A program made the translations under genes and the position numbers. A model generated the notes under the pieces. The model was not told where the DNA came from. It searched no databases and worked only from the letters and a program-made list of their open reading frames with translations. From Aquarana catesbeiana (taxonomy: Eukaryota; Chordata; Amphibia; Anura; Ranidae): a DNA stretch of 64,000 nucleotides. The stretch covers positions 497,930,852 through 497,994,851 of the forward strand of contig NC_133326.1 in NCBI RefSeq assembly GCF_042186555.1, read 5' to 3'. Of this stretch, positions 34,729 to 46,314 are shown in pieces. Positions within the stretch are counted from its first letter, which is position 1. Every line of letters starts with the position of its first letter.

Positions 34729-37206
34729 ATGTATGTAAACTCCAATGATGAACATCTCTTATTTGCTCCCTTTTGGTGTATTAAATATACCACTGAAAGT
34801 ATTTTGTTATATCTGTTAGTTACGTGCATACACATTGTTAGGTATTCAGAGCTTTCCTATACACCCTTTCTGTGTTATCTCAAAGAGTTGTACCAGTTTT
34901 TATTTTGGACTACAGAACATTTAGTCCCTATGGTGTGGAGATAAGGAGAATGTAGCAACAGACAATTGAGCAGGGCTGACACTAAGTCTTGCAATTCTAG
35001 TCCGCAAAAAAGCATGTTGTGTCATTTGACAAGAGGAATTGTTGGAATGATATATATTTTATGTAAATATATATATCGGTCACAGCTTCAAAAGATAACA
35101 CCATAGATGTTGATGTCCAAAACATAAATACCAAAACAATCCTTTTTTGGCTGATCTGAGATTTTACAAGCCACGAATTTCTGGATTCTACCAAAATAAC
35201 AATAACATATTCATGTCTGAAGCCAATACTGTCCCTAACTGCTTATTCTGGTTAAGGAACTTACCAGGGCTTCAGCCGTTCCAAAAATCTGCAATGCATG
35301 TTAAAACATAAATGGCATATTTAAGTGTATCGCTACCTCCACAGGAACCGCTTAAGTTTGTTGGCCCGGATTATCAAGTAAGAATGCAGAATCTTCCTCA
35401 GCAAGATGAAAGGGAATGGTGTCTGTATACAGTGTCTCTGTATCTGAATGGCCTGGTGTCCTGTGGCACTACAAGTGTCAGCAAGGTGACTAACAGCATG
35501 TTGTATGTATACAGTGTCCATACAACTCTATCTGTGCAGTGTCCTTGTTTCCTGCAAATGGGCAAAAGCCCTCTCACCCAATCCTGCGGCCCGGGCCAAA
35601 ACAAACGTCCTGGAACAGGCAGGATCTTCTAGCGACCCGACTGGTCCACTCACACCGGAATGCCTCACACAGTCTAGGCAGGTGCATCTGGATATGCACC
35701 TGGGATCTCCCTCTCACAGGCTGGATGTCCCCGACTGGCTGTGGATGCCTCAAACAATGCAGTGGACTGACATGGGAGGCAGCACCTCTCCACTAAGTCC
35801 AATTTCTTCTCTTGCCTCATGTTGTCTGAGAGTCTCTTCAGATCAGCAAGATGAAGTCTCTAGTTCCTTTGCCCCCAGAGCAGGCTGGCTCTTGTAGTTC
35901 TGACTCCATAAAAAGCTATGGAGCCGTTTTAGATGGGGACTACATGTCCCAGAATCCTTTGCTGCTGCTGCTTGTTACAGTCCTTCTGATTTGCTCCTGT
36001 AATTGCTCCTGTCATTGGCTCTCCTCCTCCTGCCAATAGGGACACAGGGAAGGGTGCAGAGTGAGCAGCTCTGTGTGTCTGTGTGAAGAGAAGAAAAAGG
36101 AGGGGGTGAAAAATCCCATTCAGACGCTGACAGGCACTTCTCTCCCTCACAGAAGAACCTCGGCCAGCTTGGCCAGGCCATGGGATATGCAGGGCACCTG
36201 CTACATAAGAAAACAACATTTTTCATTCCCTTGCTGTTAGTGGTACTGATAAGCTGACCAGCCCTCTAGCCCTCATCAATAACCTTCAAGCTGTGCCACC
36301 CTGCCAGCCTTTTTACTGCCATCTCAGTCAGCCAAGGGACACAGCTTGCTGTGACAATTATACCTACCACAGGAGAAAAATACAAGCCCAATGCACATAC
36401 AAGACAAAAACCAAGAGCAAACAAACATATGTGAAAATCAGAAGACAAATGGAAAAGTGATTTTTTTTTGCATCAAAAACAAAATGCATTCACGTAGAAA
36501 AATGCACACCTACAAATGCACATAAATAAGCGAACAACAAATCAAACAGAATAAGTGAAGAAAAAGGGGAGGGCCGGTGAGGATCTTACTTCACCACCAT
36601 CATGTCACTCTGTACACTTACCTCCACTGTGCAGTTCGTTTTGCACAGATTGGCCTAGATTAACCTGTTCTGGGGTCCCCCGGCAGTGCTATCAGCTTCT
36701 CCCCACATCGCTAAACCCCCTAGAGGAAGCACTCTACCTGGGGATTACCATGCGGGGGCGCTCCCGAGTCCGGCTTTTGCGTCCATAGACACAGAATGCC
36801 GGACTCGGCCCCGCATCATTGGATTTGATTGACAGCAGCGGGAGCCTATGGCTGCATTGCTATCAATCTATCCAATCAAGAGCCGAGACAACGGGCAGAT
36901 AGGTAGAGCATGTCTCCGCTGTGGGAACGAACGGGCTCAGGTGAGTAAAACGGGGGCTGGGGCTGGTCAGTGTCAGAAGTTTTTTTCACCTTAATGCATA
37001 GGATGCATAAGGTTAAAAAACACAAGGGTTTACAACCCCTTTAAGTGTTGTCTGGAGGACACAGCAGCCAGAGCACACTATTGTGGGCTCTACCTTTATA
37101 TCCAGGAGGCTTCCTTGGTGAGAGTGTTGCATCTTTTGTCTACATTGGGTTACCATGCCATGCCTACAAAATAAACTGACCATAATGCATATACTTGCCA
37201 TCATAA
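34729..37206. other. Intron 1; GC-richer mixed sequence, no gene recognised
   Basis: 35310-36200 is comparatively GC-rich with several chance frames but no protein motif. 36955-37045 ends in GGGTTTACAACCCCTTTAAG, a terminal-like word also approximated at 49258-49275 (TTTACAACCACTTTAAG), so it is probably the end of a dispersed element. Confidence 0.3.
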
Positions 37207-37504
37207 CACTGAGGGGTTGATTTACTAAAGGCAAATAGACTGTGCACTTTGCAAAGTGCAGTAGCACTCTGCAAGTGCAGTTGCTCCAGGGCTTAGTATA
37301 TGAGCAGAAGCTCTGCTGACTTCCATCATCCAATCATGTGCAAGCAAATACTGTATGCTATTTATTTTTCCTTGTATGTGATTGGGTATTCTTTGCAAAG
37401 TGAAGCTTTGCCTTATTTACTAAGCTCTGGAGCAACTGCACTTGCAGAGGGCAACTTTGCAAAGTGCACAGTTTATTTGTCTTTAGTAAATCAACCCCTC
37501 AGTG
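37207..37504. mobile_element. GGGGTTGATTTACTAAA MITE (long subtype)
   Basis: Inverted ends extend to CACTGAGGGGTTGATTTACT on the left and the exact complement on the right. The interior CTTTGCAAAGTGCAGTAGCA matches other long copies. Confidence 0.88.
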
Positions 37505-38619
37505 AAGTGTGTAATTAATGAACATTAACCCAACTTAGAGTACTGCCCAGGTACACGCTGCTTATATGAATGAAGCTGAAGTAATAGTGATTCAGCAAGC
37601 ATGATGTAAACAAACTGCGTTGCGCATCATACTTTATTGATTTGTGGAAATGTAATAATTTATTTTAGATCTCCCCGCAGACAGCTAGACTCCAAGTTTA
37701 GAAGGGATAACCTAACATTAAATGACAATATAGGTTGGTAAAGAAAAGGAAAATCGATAACTGAGTGCTAGACAAACTTTACAGCACGTTCCTTTGAATT
37801 TCCAGAGCAACAATTAACCCCTTTACCTTTCACTTATCAGTGTGAAAATCCAAGCTTGCCACATAGGGTCAACAGACACTAAGCAACTTTGTCTCCTTTT
37901 TAATCTATGTATGTGTCAGGATGTTTGACTATGCTTGTAGTAGCTATGGTCTTTATGCATGTTTTTCAGACATTAGCTTATAGAGTTGGGAGCTCATCAC
38001 TGGTAGTTTTCAGCACAGATTTTCCAAAAGCTAGAAGAGTTTCCTACTTGTAAGCGACCTTTTGCACTAACCTCCTTGTAAACCTAGCCATCAGAATGGA
38101 ATACTTCCTGTGATCTAACCCTGACCTGAACACTACGCTTCCCAACTCCCACACTAACCCTACATGTAACTGGTGTTCTAGAGTTCATCCTGCATAAGGA
38201 GATTTAATACACGCATTTGACCATACTATATGATGGTCCATTTGATCTGGTAAGAGGCATGAGCACTTGGTGTCACTTGGTGGTGGAAGCATTGTGAATT
38301 CATGGATGTGGGGACACTTGCGGATGAAGTGATCTGTGCATAACCTGCCCTCCCCTTTTTGTTGAACTTTTTTTGTGGTGCACATTTATTTTAGCCAATG
38401 TTTTAAAGGACTATGATGGACTTTTTGGTTTATTTAGTAAACTTTTTTTACCAATTTTTTTCACTTTATAAGTCTATTTCGTTATGTTTAATTTTATCTA
38501 TGTTTTCATAACACTGATATTCATTTATTAGCGCTGCTTTATATCACAGACAGTTCAAGTGGCTGCTATATTCACATGGTTTGAAATAGCGCAGATATTG
38601 CACATGTTTTTTCACAGGT
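37505..38619. other. Intron 1, nothing recognised
   Basis: No termini, tandem repeats or coding similarity seen. Confidence 0.3.
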
Positions 38620-39018
38620 TGTAAACCTCAGAAAAAAACAAAAAAAACAAACAAACCCTGCAAGACAAAGGCATAATGAGCTAGTATGAATGGCATACTA
38701 GCTCATTATGAAATACTTACCTTAGAACGATGCCCCGAATCGGCGTCGGCACTCCCAAGTACATGGCGGACATCTTCAACCGGAGTTACTTCCGGGTTCG
38801 CGGGTCCAGCGCTGCTCGGGAGCCACCAGTTATGGCACGAGTCTTGAAGAAACGGCACCAGCGGCCATGCACTGATTATGTCGGCAGAAGCGCATATACT
38901 GAATATCTCCTAAAATGTGCAAGTTTAGGAGATATTCAAGGTACCTACCTACAGGTAAGCCTTATTATAGGCTTACCTGTAGGTAAAAGTGGTGTAACAG
39001 AGTTTACAGTCACTTTAA
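38620..39018. mobile_element. MITE with three perfect hairpins
   Basis: It is related to 18914-19320 (shared TACCTTAGAAC, ACTTCCGGGTTC, ATATCTCCTAAA, CACTTTAA end). It contains perfect hairpins at 38672-38710 (17-bp arms, 5-nt loop), 38901-38937 (14-bp arms, 9-nt loop) and 38946-38985 (17-bp arms, 6-nt loop). The left boundary is uncertain. Non-coding. Confidence 0.65.
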
Positions 39019-39108
39019 GCCTCTATTTCACCCTCAACCCAATCCTCACACTATGCCTCCCTGTAACCTGACCCCAACCCTTGAACTAACCCTACAATTA
39101 AACCTAAG

Positions 39109-39547
39109 AACCCTTTCACACTGAGGCAGTTTTCAGGCGTTTTAGCGCTAGAAATAGCGCCTGTAAAGCGCATGAAAACTGCCTCCCATTCATTGCAATG
39201 GGTGCTTTCACACCCGGGCGGTGCGCTTGCGGGATGTTAGAAAAAGTCCTGCAAGCAGCATCTTGGGGCGGTTTGGGAGCACCGTATACAGCACCCCCAA
39301 AATACTTCTGCCCATTGCAAAGAATGAGCGCTTTCCGAATCACCTGAAAAGCGCTTCTGAAGCACCACAACACGGGACTTTTTAACCCCTTTTTTGGGGT
39401 TAAAACCACCCCACTAGCGGCCGAAAAGCAACGTAAAGGCACCGCTTACACAGCGGTAAAGCGCCGCTTAAACAGCAGTAAAGCGCCACTAAAACGAGCG
39501 GAGCTTTACAGCAAACGCCCAGGCGGCCCCAGTGTGAAAGCGGTCTA
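39109..39547. mobile_element. GC-rich MITE, second copy of the 4829 family
   Basis: Left AACCCTTTCACACTGAGGC and right CCCCAGTGTGAAAGCGGTC are inverted. The internal modules TAAAGCGCC and AACACGGGACTTTTTAACCC follow the same order as 4829-5233. Confidence 0.78.
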
Positions 39548-40146
39548 TATCCAACCCTAACACTAATTCTCCCTGTATCCCCACATGGATACTCATTGTA
39601 TTTTAACCCTAACCCCATATTACCCCTCACTTCCCATTTCCTTTGACCAGAACAAGAATTGATGGGATAATCTTCTAACATAAAATCAAAAAGTTAGAAA
39701 ACCACCTTTTAAGTACAATCAAGAAGAGTTACAATGTCTGTCAGTTTCGTATTGCTGTGTGTGACCCCCAAAAGGTAGATCTTCCCCTGTGAGGTCCTGT
39801 TACTGTCAGAGATTGGTTCCTGTGTTATATGACAGGGAGCAGCAACAATATGGAAAGTAGTACCATGCAACAACCCAAGAAATGGGTTGCCATAAAGACA
39901 TTACATAGGGCAGCAGAAATCGACTCCGAAATGAAGCCCACCCACTTTATTTTTCTGTATAGGGTTCCTCTGGAGGTACATTTGAGATTACTCCATTCAG
40001 ATTCCCTATGGCATATTAGGTTTAGTTCAGAGGCGTTCCGAAATTCCGTCAAGCATCATGGGTTAATTAGGCCTAAAAGGGTGGAACAAAGTGCAGTTAA
40101 AACAAATTGAAATGATATAGCATTGATAAACTAGCAACATAGTTGG
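39548..40146. other. Intron 1, nothing recognised
   Basis: No termini or coding similarity seen. Confidence 0.3.
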
Positions 40147-40416
40147 GTGGGTTTACTAAAGGCAAATACTGTAGACTGTACACTTGACAAGTGCAGTTGA
40201 TACATAACTTAGTAAATGAGATGAAGCTTTACTTTTTAAAGAATACCCGATAACATGCAAGGAAAATTTAAAAAAATGCTTTTTTGCTTGCACATGATTG
40301 GATGTTGGAAGTCAGCAGAGCTTTCCCTCCTCTACTAAGCTCTGGAGCAATTGCATTTGCAGAGTGCAACTTGCACTAGCAAAGTGCAGTCTATTTACCT
40401 TTAGTAAATCAACCCC
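40147..40416. mobile_element. GGGTTTACTAAAG MITE (long subtype)
   Basis: The left end is partly eroded (GGGTGGGTTTACTAAAGGC), while the right end CCTTTAGTAAATCAACCCC is intact. The interior matches the long subtype in inverse order (AGTAAATGAGATGAAGCTT). Confidence 0.82.
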
Positions 40417-40837
40417 ACTATATCCGTACTCATAATTTACAATCAGAATGATAAATAACTCAAAGAGTGGATGGTTAAATGCAGTCTTTTATTGTCAAGC
40501 TTAACTATAGTTTATTCTGTTATATAACTGTAAATGTTATATTGGCTGTAATACAGATTTGTTTGGTTACATAGCTAAAATACAACCTTCATTTGCTTAG
40601 TTGATAGAAAGGCAAACATAGCTTCTTTATTGGTTATTTCTAGAAACTCAAAGCAGAACTAAACCCTACTATCTTTTACACCCAAGGAAGCTGCCATCTT
40701 AGCCTCTATTTGATCTGCAGTTGCCATGGTGCAGTACATGTGATCAGCTAGGACACCAGCAGTTTGGTTTAGGGCTCATACAACTTTGACAATTATCATT
40801 CACGGCATACCTTGAATGTAACTGTTTTGGGCAATAG
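40417..40837. other. Intron 1, nothing recognised
   Basis: No termini or coding similarity seen. Confidence 0.3.
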
Positions 40838-41644
40838 TTAAAGTGGAACTTTACCCATAACAACTGTATAAAAAACAATGTCCTTTAGCAAACAACATAC
40901 ATTTCACATGAATAATTATGCTACCAAATTGAGTGTATGCTGTAAATTGCCGTCAGCATTGCTCCTTTTTTTTTCTTACTGGAGGCTGCCATTTTGCTGA
41001 AGCCCAGAGCCTCTGAACAGCAGTAAATCTTTAGGATGTTAGCAGGTCAGCCTCTACAAATCCGGTGTCTTGCCGAGAAAGTTCCCTCTGCGGATAAGGA
41101 CCCCCTGTACTGCGCAGGCGCAGCGCTTGCGCAGTACGGAGGACTAGCAGCCGCCGAAAATAGCCGAAGCTGAAAAACTTCAATCAGCTGTACACGGTGT
41201 CTGCGCCCTAGGTCCAGGTTGAAGCCCCACCATCCATGTAGACCTAGAGGGAGAATAAAAAAGTGCCGAGCGAAGCGAGGCCGTGCTCGAAGCGTGGCGA
41301 GCGAAGGGAGCCCGCGAGGGGCCCTCTTACAGGCGCCGTGTACAGCTGAATTCTAGTCTATTCGGCTTCGGCTATTTCCGCCGGCTCCTACTGCGCAAGC
41401 GCTGCGCCTGCGCAGTAGAGGGGGGTCCTTATCCGCCGAGAGGAACTTTCTCGGCAGAACACCGGCACCGTGCCCTAAAATAGAGAGCAATTGAGCATGT
41501 GCAGAGCAGGGTGAGACTGTGTATTACTGGATTTTAAACAGTAAAGGCACTTATTTAAAATGTTTTACATAGCTATACCTGCAAAAAGGGCCAGCCTGAA
41601 GAAAGCTAGCAGGACTTAATTTTCTGACTAAAGTTCCACTTTAA
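40838..41644. mobile_element. TTAAAGTGGAACTTTA element with large internal GC-rich palindrome
   Basis: Perfect 16-bp inverted ends TTAAAGTGGAACTTTA / TAAAGTTCCACTTTAA bound 807 bp. Inside, 41062-41216 and about 41320-41465 are long inverted arms carrying GGATAAGGACCCCC, CTGCGCAGGCGCAGCGCTTG and ATAGCCGAAGC in mirror order. The centre (41250-41320) is rich in GAGCGAAG words. Open frames show no motif. Confidence 0.8.
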
Positions 41645-42605
41645 TTTGGTGAATTTAGTTCTGCTTTAAGCTGTATATATATATTACACACACACACACA
41701 TGTATAAGGGAGCTTTTTATCTGCCAAAGGATTTGAAATGTTGTCTACCAATCAATATTTACAGAACTCTACTACACTGCACAACCCTGTCAGGTAGGGC
41801 AGAAGACCTGATTTTTTTTCCTGCAGTTAAAGCAGAGATCTCCTGCCAAAAGTAGCAAGATAAAATGAATAGCCTAATAAAAGTTAAAATAACAAAACCT
41901 ACTTTACTCCAATATTTAAGTTCAATTCAAAGATTACTCTTGCAATACGTGGAAAAAACAATAATTTTTTTGTCGCTGGATGTCCCCATTCTGATAGGCA
42001 GAATCTTTCATCTTACTTTCTCTGAGCCCAAATTGTCCTGGACCTACCCCTTCTTGTTTATGGACAGTAAAATGGAAACAACACAGTGATGAGCTTATCT
42101 CCCTGCTTTCTCCACCTATTAGCATGCTTCTTGTCAGCACATGTACTGATTGGTTCCTTGTGCTACTTCTTCCTCTTATACTTCAGCCCTGCTGTACAGA
42201 GACTGCAAGAAGCTGATATCAGGTCAGGTACTTACATTGCTTGCATTTAAAAACATATTCAATGGTGTATTAATAAATACAGGCCTGCATTAATTTGTGT
42301 CTTCTGTATCTGCCCAGAGTTCAGCTCTAAGTAACTTAATTTTTCCCCTGTCTTTGATTGGACAGTAAAGGAGAAGCAACAGGCTGAGTTCACATCTTTG
42401 TCACTCTGCTCTTAAAGCTACTCAATGTGCACTGCTTGCATTAAAAAATACAAACAATAGTGTATTATTGGATTTTGGCTTTAAGCCGGATTGTCAATGG
42501 CTTCCGTACTTTCTGGGTTGGAATAAGTATGCAGACCAGTGTACACTTTTCACCAGTGATGTTTGGCTTCACCGCTAACTGACATCTGCCTGTTTTACCT
42601 TTCAG
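41645..42605. repeat. Intron 1 end: (CA)n and diverged repeat related to 21830-22080
   Basis: TATATATATTACACACACAC lies at 41672-41700. 42060-42480 repeats words found at 21830-22080 (TGCTGTACAGAGACTGCA, TTGCTTGCATTAAAAA). The last 100 bp lead to the exon 2 acceptor. Confidence 0.4.
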
Positions 42606-42751
42606 GAAAGACCAGAACAAAAGACAAATACCGTGTTGTATACACGGATCATCAGCGCCTAGAATTGGAGAAGGAATTTCACTACAGTCGCTACATCACA
42701 ATACGCAGGAAGGCAGAACTTGCAGCTTCATTGTCACTAACAGAACGACAG
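42606..42751 (+). CDS. cdx1: CDX1 exon 2 (homeodomain, N-terminal part)
   Basis: This 146-base exon follows a pyrimidine-rich acceptor (TTTACCTTTCAG) and completes the split Gly codon (G|GA). It encodes GKTRTKDKYRVVYTDHQ through LTERQ, which is the N-terminal arm, helix 1, helix 2 and the start of helix 3 of the homeodomain. It ends at CAG|GTAATC in phase 0. Breaking the homeodomain between ERQ and VKIW is the conserved intron position of CDX genes. KYRVVYTDHQRLELEKEFHYS is essentially invariant across vertebrate CDX1. Residues just before the break read AASLSLTERQ, where most CDX proteins have Asn or Thr and Gly at the two Ser positions. Open reading continues past the donor to 42949, but that stretch is intron with no family match. 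Confidence 0.96.
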
Positions 42752-42992
42752 GTAATCCATTTATATATATTTACATCTCCGGCAGTCACCTCCTTAGCGG
42801 CCCCCCATCTCCCCTCCATTCCAGGGCTGCAGCATTTGGCATTCAACACGTCTGGGAGTGTCATATGCTTGTGTCCCCTACTGCATGCTGGGGTTCCTTC
42901 CTTCGACCCCTACATCAGTGAAGGACACAACGGTGATATCGGGGGTTAGTTGATCTCTATTTATGAGCTATTTGTGTACTTTACTACATAGA
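42752..42992. other. CDX1 intron 2, first part
   Basis: Intron directly after the exon 2 donor. Open reading continues in the exon frame to a stop at 42947-42949, without family similarity. Confidence 0.4.
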
Positions 42993-43282
42993 GGGGTTGA
43001 TTTACTAAAGGCAAAAGGACTGTGCACTTTTCAAAGTGCAATTGCACTCTGCTAGTGCAGTTGCCCCAGAGCTTATTAAATGAGGTAAGGCTTCACTTCA
43101 CAGGCAAATACCCAATCACGTTCAAGGAAAAAAAATAAATAATAATTTTGGATTGCACATGATTGGATATGGAAGTCAGTAGAGCTTCTGCTCATTTACT
43201 ATGCTCTGGAGCAACTGCTCTTGTGGAGTGCAAATACACTTTGCAAAGTGCACAGTCTATTTGCCTTTAGTAAATCAACCCC
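42993..43282. mobile_element. GGGGTTGATTTACTAAA MITE (long subtype)
   Basis: Left GGGGTTGATTTACTAAAGGC and right GCCTTTAGTAAATCAACCCC are perfect 20-bp inverted ends, 290 bp apart. It lies in CDX1 intron 2. Confidence 0.9.
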
Positions 43283-44754
43283 AGACAGCCTTTTGTTTAA
43301 TTTGTTCAACAAGCAATTGCAATTCCTACTGATTTATCTCTAGTCATTTTAGTATCAAGACTGAGCTGCTAAAAAGTGTAGTGTAGGGGCAGTGGTTATG
43401 CTACAGTTAGTGAGTGCCAAAGCTTTCCTGGCCCTTTCTGCCTCCTGCACATCCCTATTGCCCAGTGAGGCAGCCCATCAAATTTATGGAGATGGAAGAT
43501 TGTGGCAAGCTCAGGCACTCCTGGAAGTGTCAAAATGTTGCTGTCAAAACAGCAATTTGCCTGTAAATGCAGGGTATTTAGGCTACTGCAGATATATACA
43601 GGCACTCCTGCACTTGACATGAGAACCCTTCTTCTTCTATGGCGATGTATAAGCCAACGAACACCCTGTTGTGCATTCTCATAGAACCATATTTAAGCCA
43701 TTCAGAAACTAAACATGCATGTGACTGAGTAGATTTATCTAGCAGGGGTCCATCTGCGCAAAGTAAATGGCAGGATCAAATTTATGAGCCATTCAACAGG
43801 TCCTCATCTAAATGAATTCACATACACAGTGTTTATTTCTGAGTGGATTGAACCTTTATATTTCAATCTGTTTTATTAAAGTTTTTTTGCAAACATAGCA
43901 AACCATATACTTCATAAATGTTGCAGTTACAAAAACAACAAGGAACATATAAGTGAACATCTCCTATAAGTAGCAAGGGTACGTTACATAGCTATCAAAC
44001 ATCACAATAATAAGAGCACCTGTCATATAACATGTGCAAGGTATGAACTGGAACATATCCAGACCAAACAGGCCCATACTTATGATAATAAAAGGTATAG
44101 GTGCCCTTATCTTCACAAAAGTGCCCTTAAGGCACCAATGAAAAATCAATGTCCACTAGGATAGAGTCACATCAAATCCAACAGAAAAAAGAGAGGGTAG
44201 GTCAGAAAAAGAAGAAAGGAAAGAAAGGGTTTCTCAATAGAATGCGTCCCCGACTCAAACTCCAGGTTATCAAACACTGGAGCCAAGGGGGTGTGGGAAG
44301 AAGAGAGGTGCCTATCTCAAATAGCCTGGAGTGTACCTTTAAATGGCAGTACCAAAACTTTTTAGATGACGATTTTGTAAATTTGCAGCAGTCTAAAAAT
44401 ATACAGTACATAGGTGCAATAACATCATAAATGGCAAAACATATCCCTATTGTTTTGTAGTAATGTTCTGAAGGCGAAAAATTTTGTTGTTGCAGAACTG
44501 TGGCTCCAGCATACTCATTTTTCTTACACATAAAACAATAAATGTATTTATAGTTTTATGAAATCTGAAATTCCGGTCTGTACTGCTTTTGGATGGGATA
44601 ATTAAATCAAAAAGTGAGTTTCTTAGGAACATTGAAAAGCGACAGCAGAAAAATTATCTAGTGATCCATCGAGTCCGCCTCTTTTTTTCATTTTTTTTGT
44701 TTGCCATTTTTTTTATTGTTCCCAATCAAATCTGTTCCCAGCATCCACTACTTT
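43283..44754. other. CDX1 intron 2, no element delimited
   Basis: 43860-44450 starts with TTCAATCTGTTTTATTAAAG and resembles the antisense of a LINE 3' end, but no coding motif supports that. Confidence 0.3.
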
Positions 44755-45005
44755 TTTAGTTTTGAACTTTCTTACTGCTAGTTTGAGGTCATGTCTCCAT
44801 GTTCTTGATCTTAGCAATCTCTCCTGATATGTTTTACCCCTCAAAACTTAGACCATTTTTCTTGCCCATTTCTGGGCTTGTTCTATCTTACTAATATCTT
44901 TTTATAAGCGAGGTCACCAAAACTAGACACAATACTGTATGCCAAATGAGGTCTCACTAAGGATATACTGTATCTAGGGGAATCAGGACCTCTTTCCACC
45001 TTTTG
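44755..45005 (-). mobile_element. CR1-type LINE 3' fragment
   Basis: The + strand reads CCAAAACTAGACACAATACT then GCCAAATGAGGTCTCACTAA, the antisense of the conserved CR1 reverse-transcriptase C terminus. On the minus strand SLVRPHL is recognisable before several stops. TTCTTGATCTTAGCAATCTC marks the upstream part. It is 5'-truncated and dead, lying antisense in CDX1 intron 2. Confidence 0.75.
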
Positions 45006-45692
45006 GTGATCTAAACCCAAGAACAAAAAATGTAATTTATATTACATTGCAGCTTACCAATCCTTAGATGTGATGGCAGCACTAGTTTTATTTCCCCTTT
45101 GCTTTAACCTGCTGATCCTGCCTTAGGGTAACAATTGCTTACTCACTGTACTGTATCTATGAAGTATTGTTGTCACTCTTAGCTGGATATACATGTTTTG
45201 TTTTGTTTTTTTTGTTCGTTCATTCGGCGGGCTGAATAAAAAAAAACAGACACATGGATTCCCCAGTCCACGCAAGCAAGGGGAATTGCGGAATCCTCAC
45301 TGCTGTGCTATTGTATTTCACCAGCTGAATTTTGGGCCATGTGTACCCAGCTTTAAACAGTAAGTTTGTTAGGACCACAGTCAACGGGGGGACTTGTCTT
45401 AAAAATTCACAGAAGTAGCATAGGAAGAAAGACAACAACATTGCCCACTCAATTTGGTAAGAAGTAAAGTCATTATCTGTATGATGTTATGATGTAAAGC
45501 ATCTAGTCTTACCCACATAGTAATGCTGTCATGTTCAGAAAGCTGAACTGATAGGATATTCCATGTATTTCTGGCCTGCAGGTCATGCAATATGAGATTG
45601 CAGCAATCTTCATCTCCAACCCTTGTTTACAGATCTCTTTAAAATGTCATAAAGAAAGGACTTTGGGGGCAACATGATTAAAAAAAGGCATT
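45006..45692. other. CDX1 intron 2; fragment of the 390-840 repeat family
   Basis: 45200-45350 contains TTCGTTCATTCGGCGGGCTG and GCTGTGCTATTGTATT, related to 390-840. The rest shows nothing. Confidence 0.35.
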
Positions 45693-46314
45693 GCCTATAC
45701 CAGGGGTTTCCAAACCTTCTGAACAAAGGGCCAGGTTATTGTCCTTTAGGCCCCATTTACACCTCAGCGCTTCATAGCTTGAAGCCTGAAGCTCCAAATA
45801 GCTGGGGGAGAAAAAATGTATTATTCTCTATGGAGATGGTTCACATCTCCACTCCAAATTGCCTGAAGCCAAACGTCTGAAGCTCAAAAAAGTTTTGGAG
45901 CTTTTTTTGGAGCTCAATTTGGGCAGATTTGGGCGTTTTTCTGCTTTTTGCATTGGTGGCCTTTTGACCTGTTCAAAATCACAGCAAAATCGTGGCAAAA
46001 AAAGCGTGTCTTTCTGCCTGAAAACGATACGCCCAGGTGTGAATGCAGCCTTAGGCTTTAGGGGGGCAAAACTGTGGCGAGTGGGAGGGGAAAATGCCCC
46101 AGCAATAATGGGAGTAAACAATGCCTCATTGTTGCTATTAGTTGGAGGAATAGTGCCTCATTGTTAGTATGAGTGGGAGGAATAATGCCCCATCCATGGG
46201 ATCAGTGTTCGGAATGGTGCCCTATCATTGGTGTCAGTTGGAGGAAAAGTGTCCCAAGGTAAAGGCAAGCCGGATTAATGCAGGCAAAGGGCTTTTGAGA
46301 CCACTGGTCTATGC
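45693..46314. mobile_element. hAT-like element split by a MITE
   Basis: Left CAGGGGTTTCCAAACCTTC at 45701 and right GAGACCACTG ending at 46306 are typical non-autonomous hAT ends. Flanks GCCTATAC (45693-45700) and GTCTATGC (46307-46314) are an imperfect 8-bp duplication. 46080-46255 holds about five diverged 32-33 bp tandem units (GGAGGAATAGTGCC type). Confidence 0.7.
45746..46053. mobile_element. TAGGCCCCATTTACACCT MITE nested in the hAT element
   Basis: Left TTAGGCCCCATTTACACCTC and right CAGGTGTGAATGCAGCCTTA are inverted over about 308 bp, with an internal AGCTCCAA/TTGGAGCT dyad (GTTTTGGAGCTTTTTTTGGA). Confidence 0.72.

Noticed and set aside
35312..36219. Several 80-130 codon open frames at 35.3-36.2 kb as a possible gene
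   Set aside because: Frames overlap on both strands, and no domain, splice pattern or conserved motif is visible.
42563..42949. Longer exon 2 running through the donor to a stop at 42949
   Set aside because: The donor CAG|GTAATC is at the conserved CDX intron position and the extension has no family similarity; exon 3 supplies the rest of helix 3.
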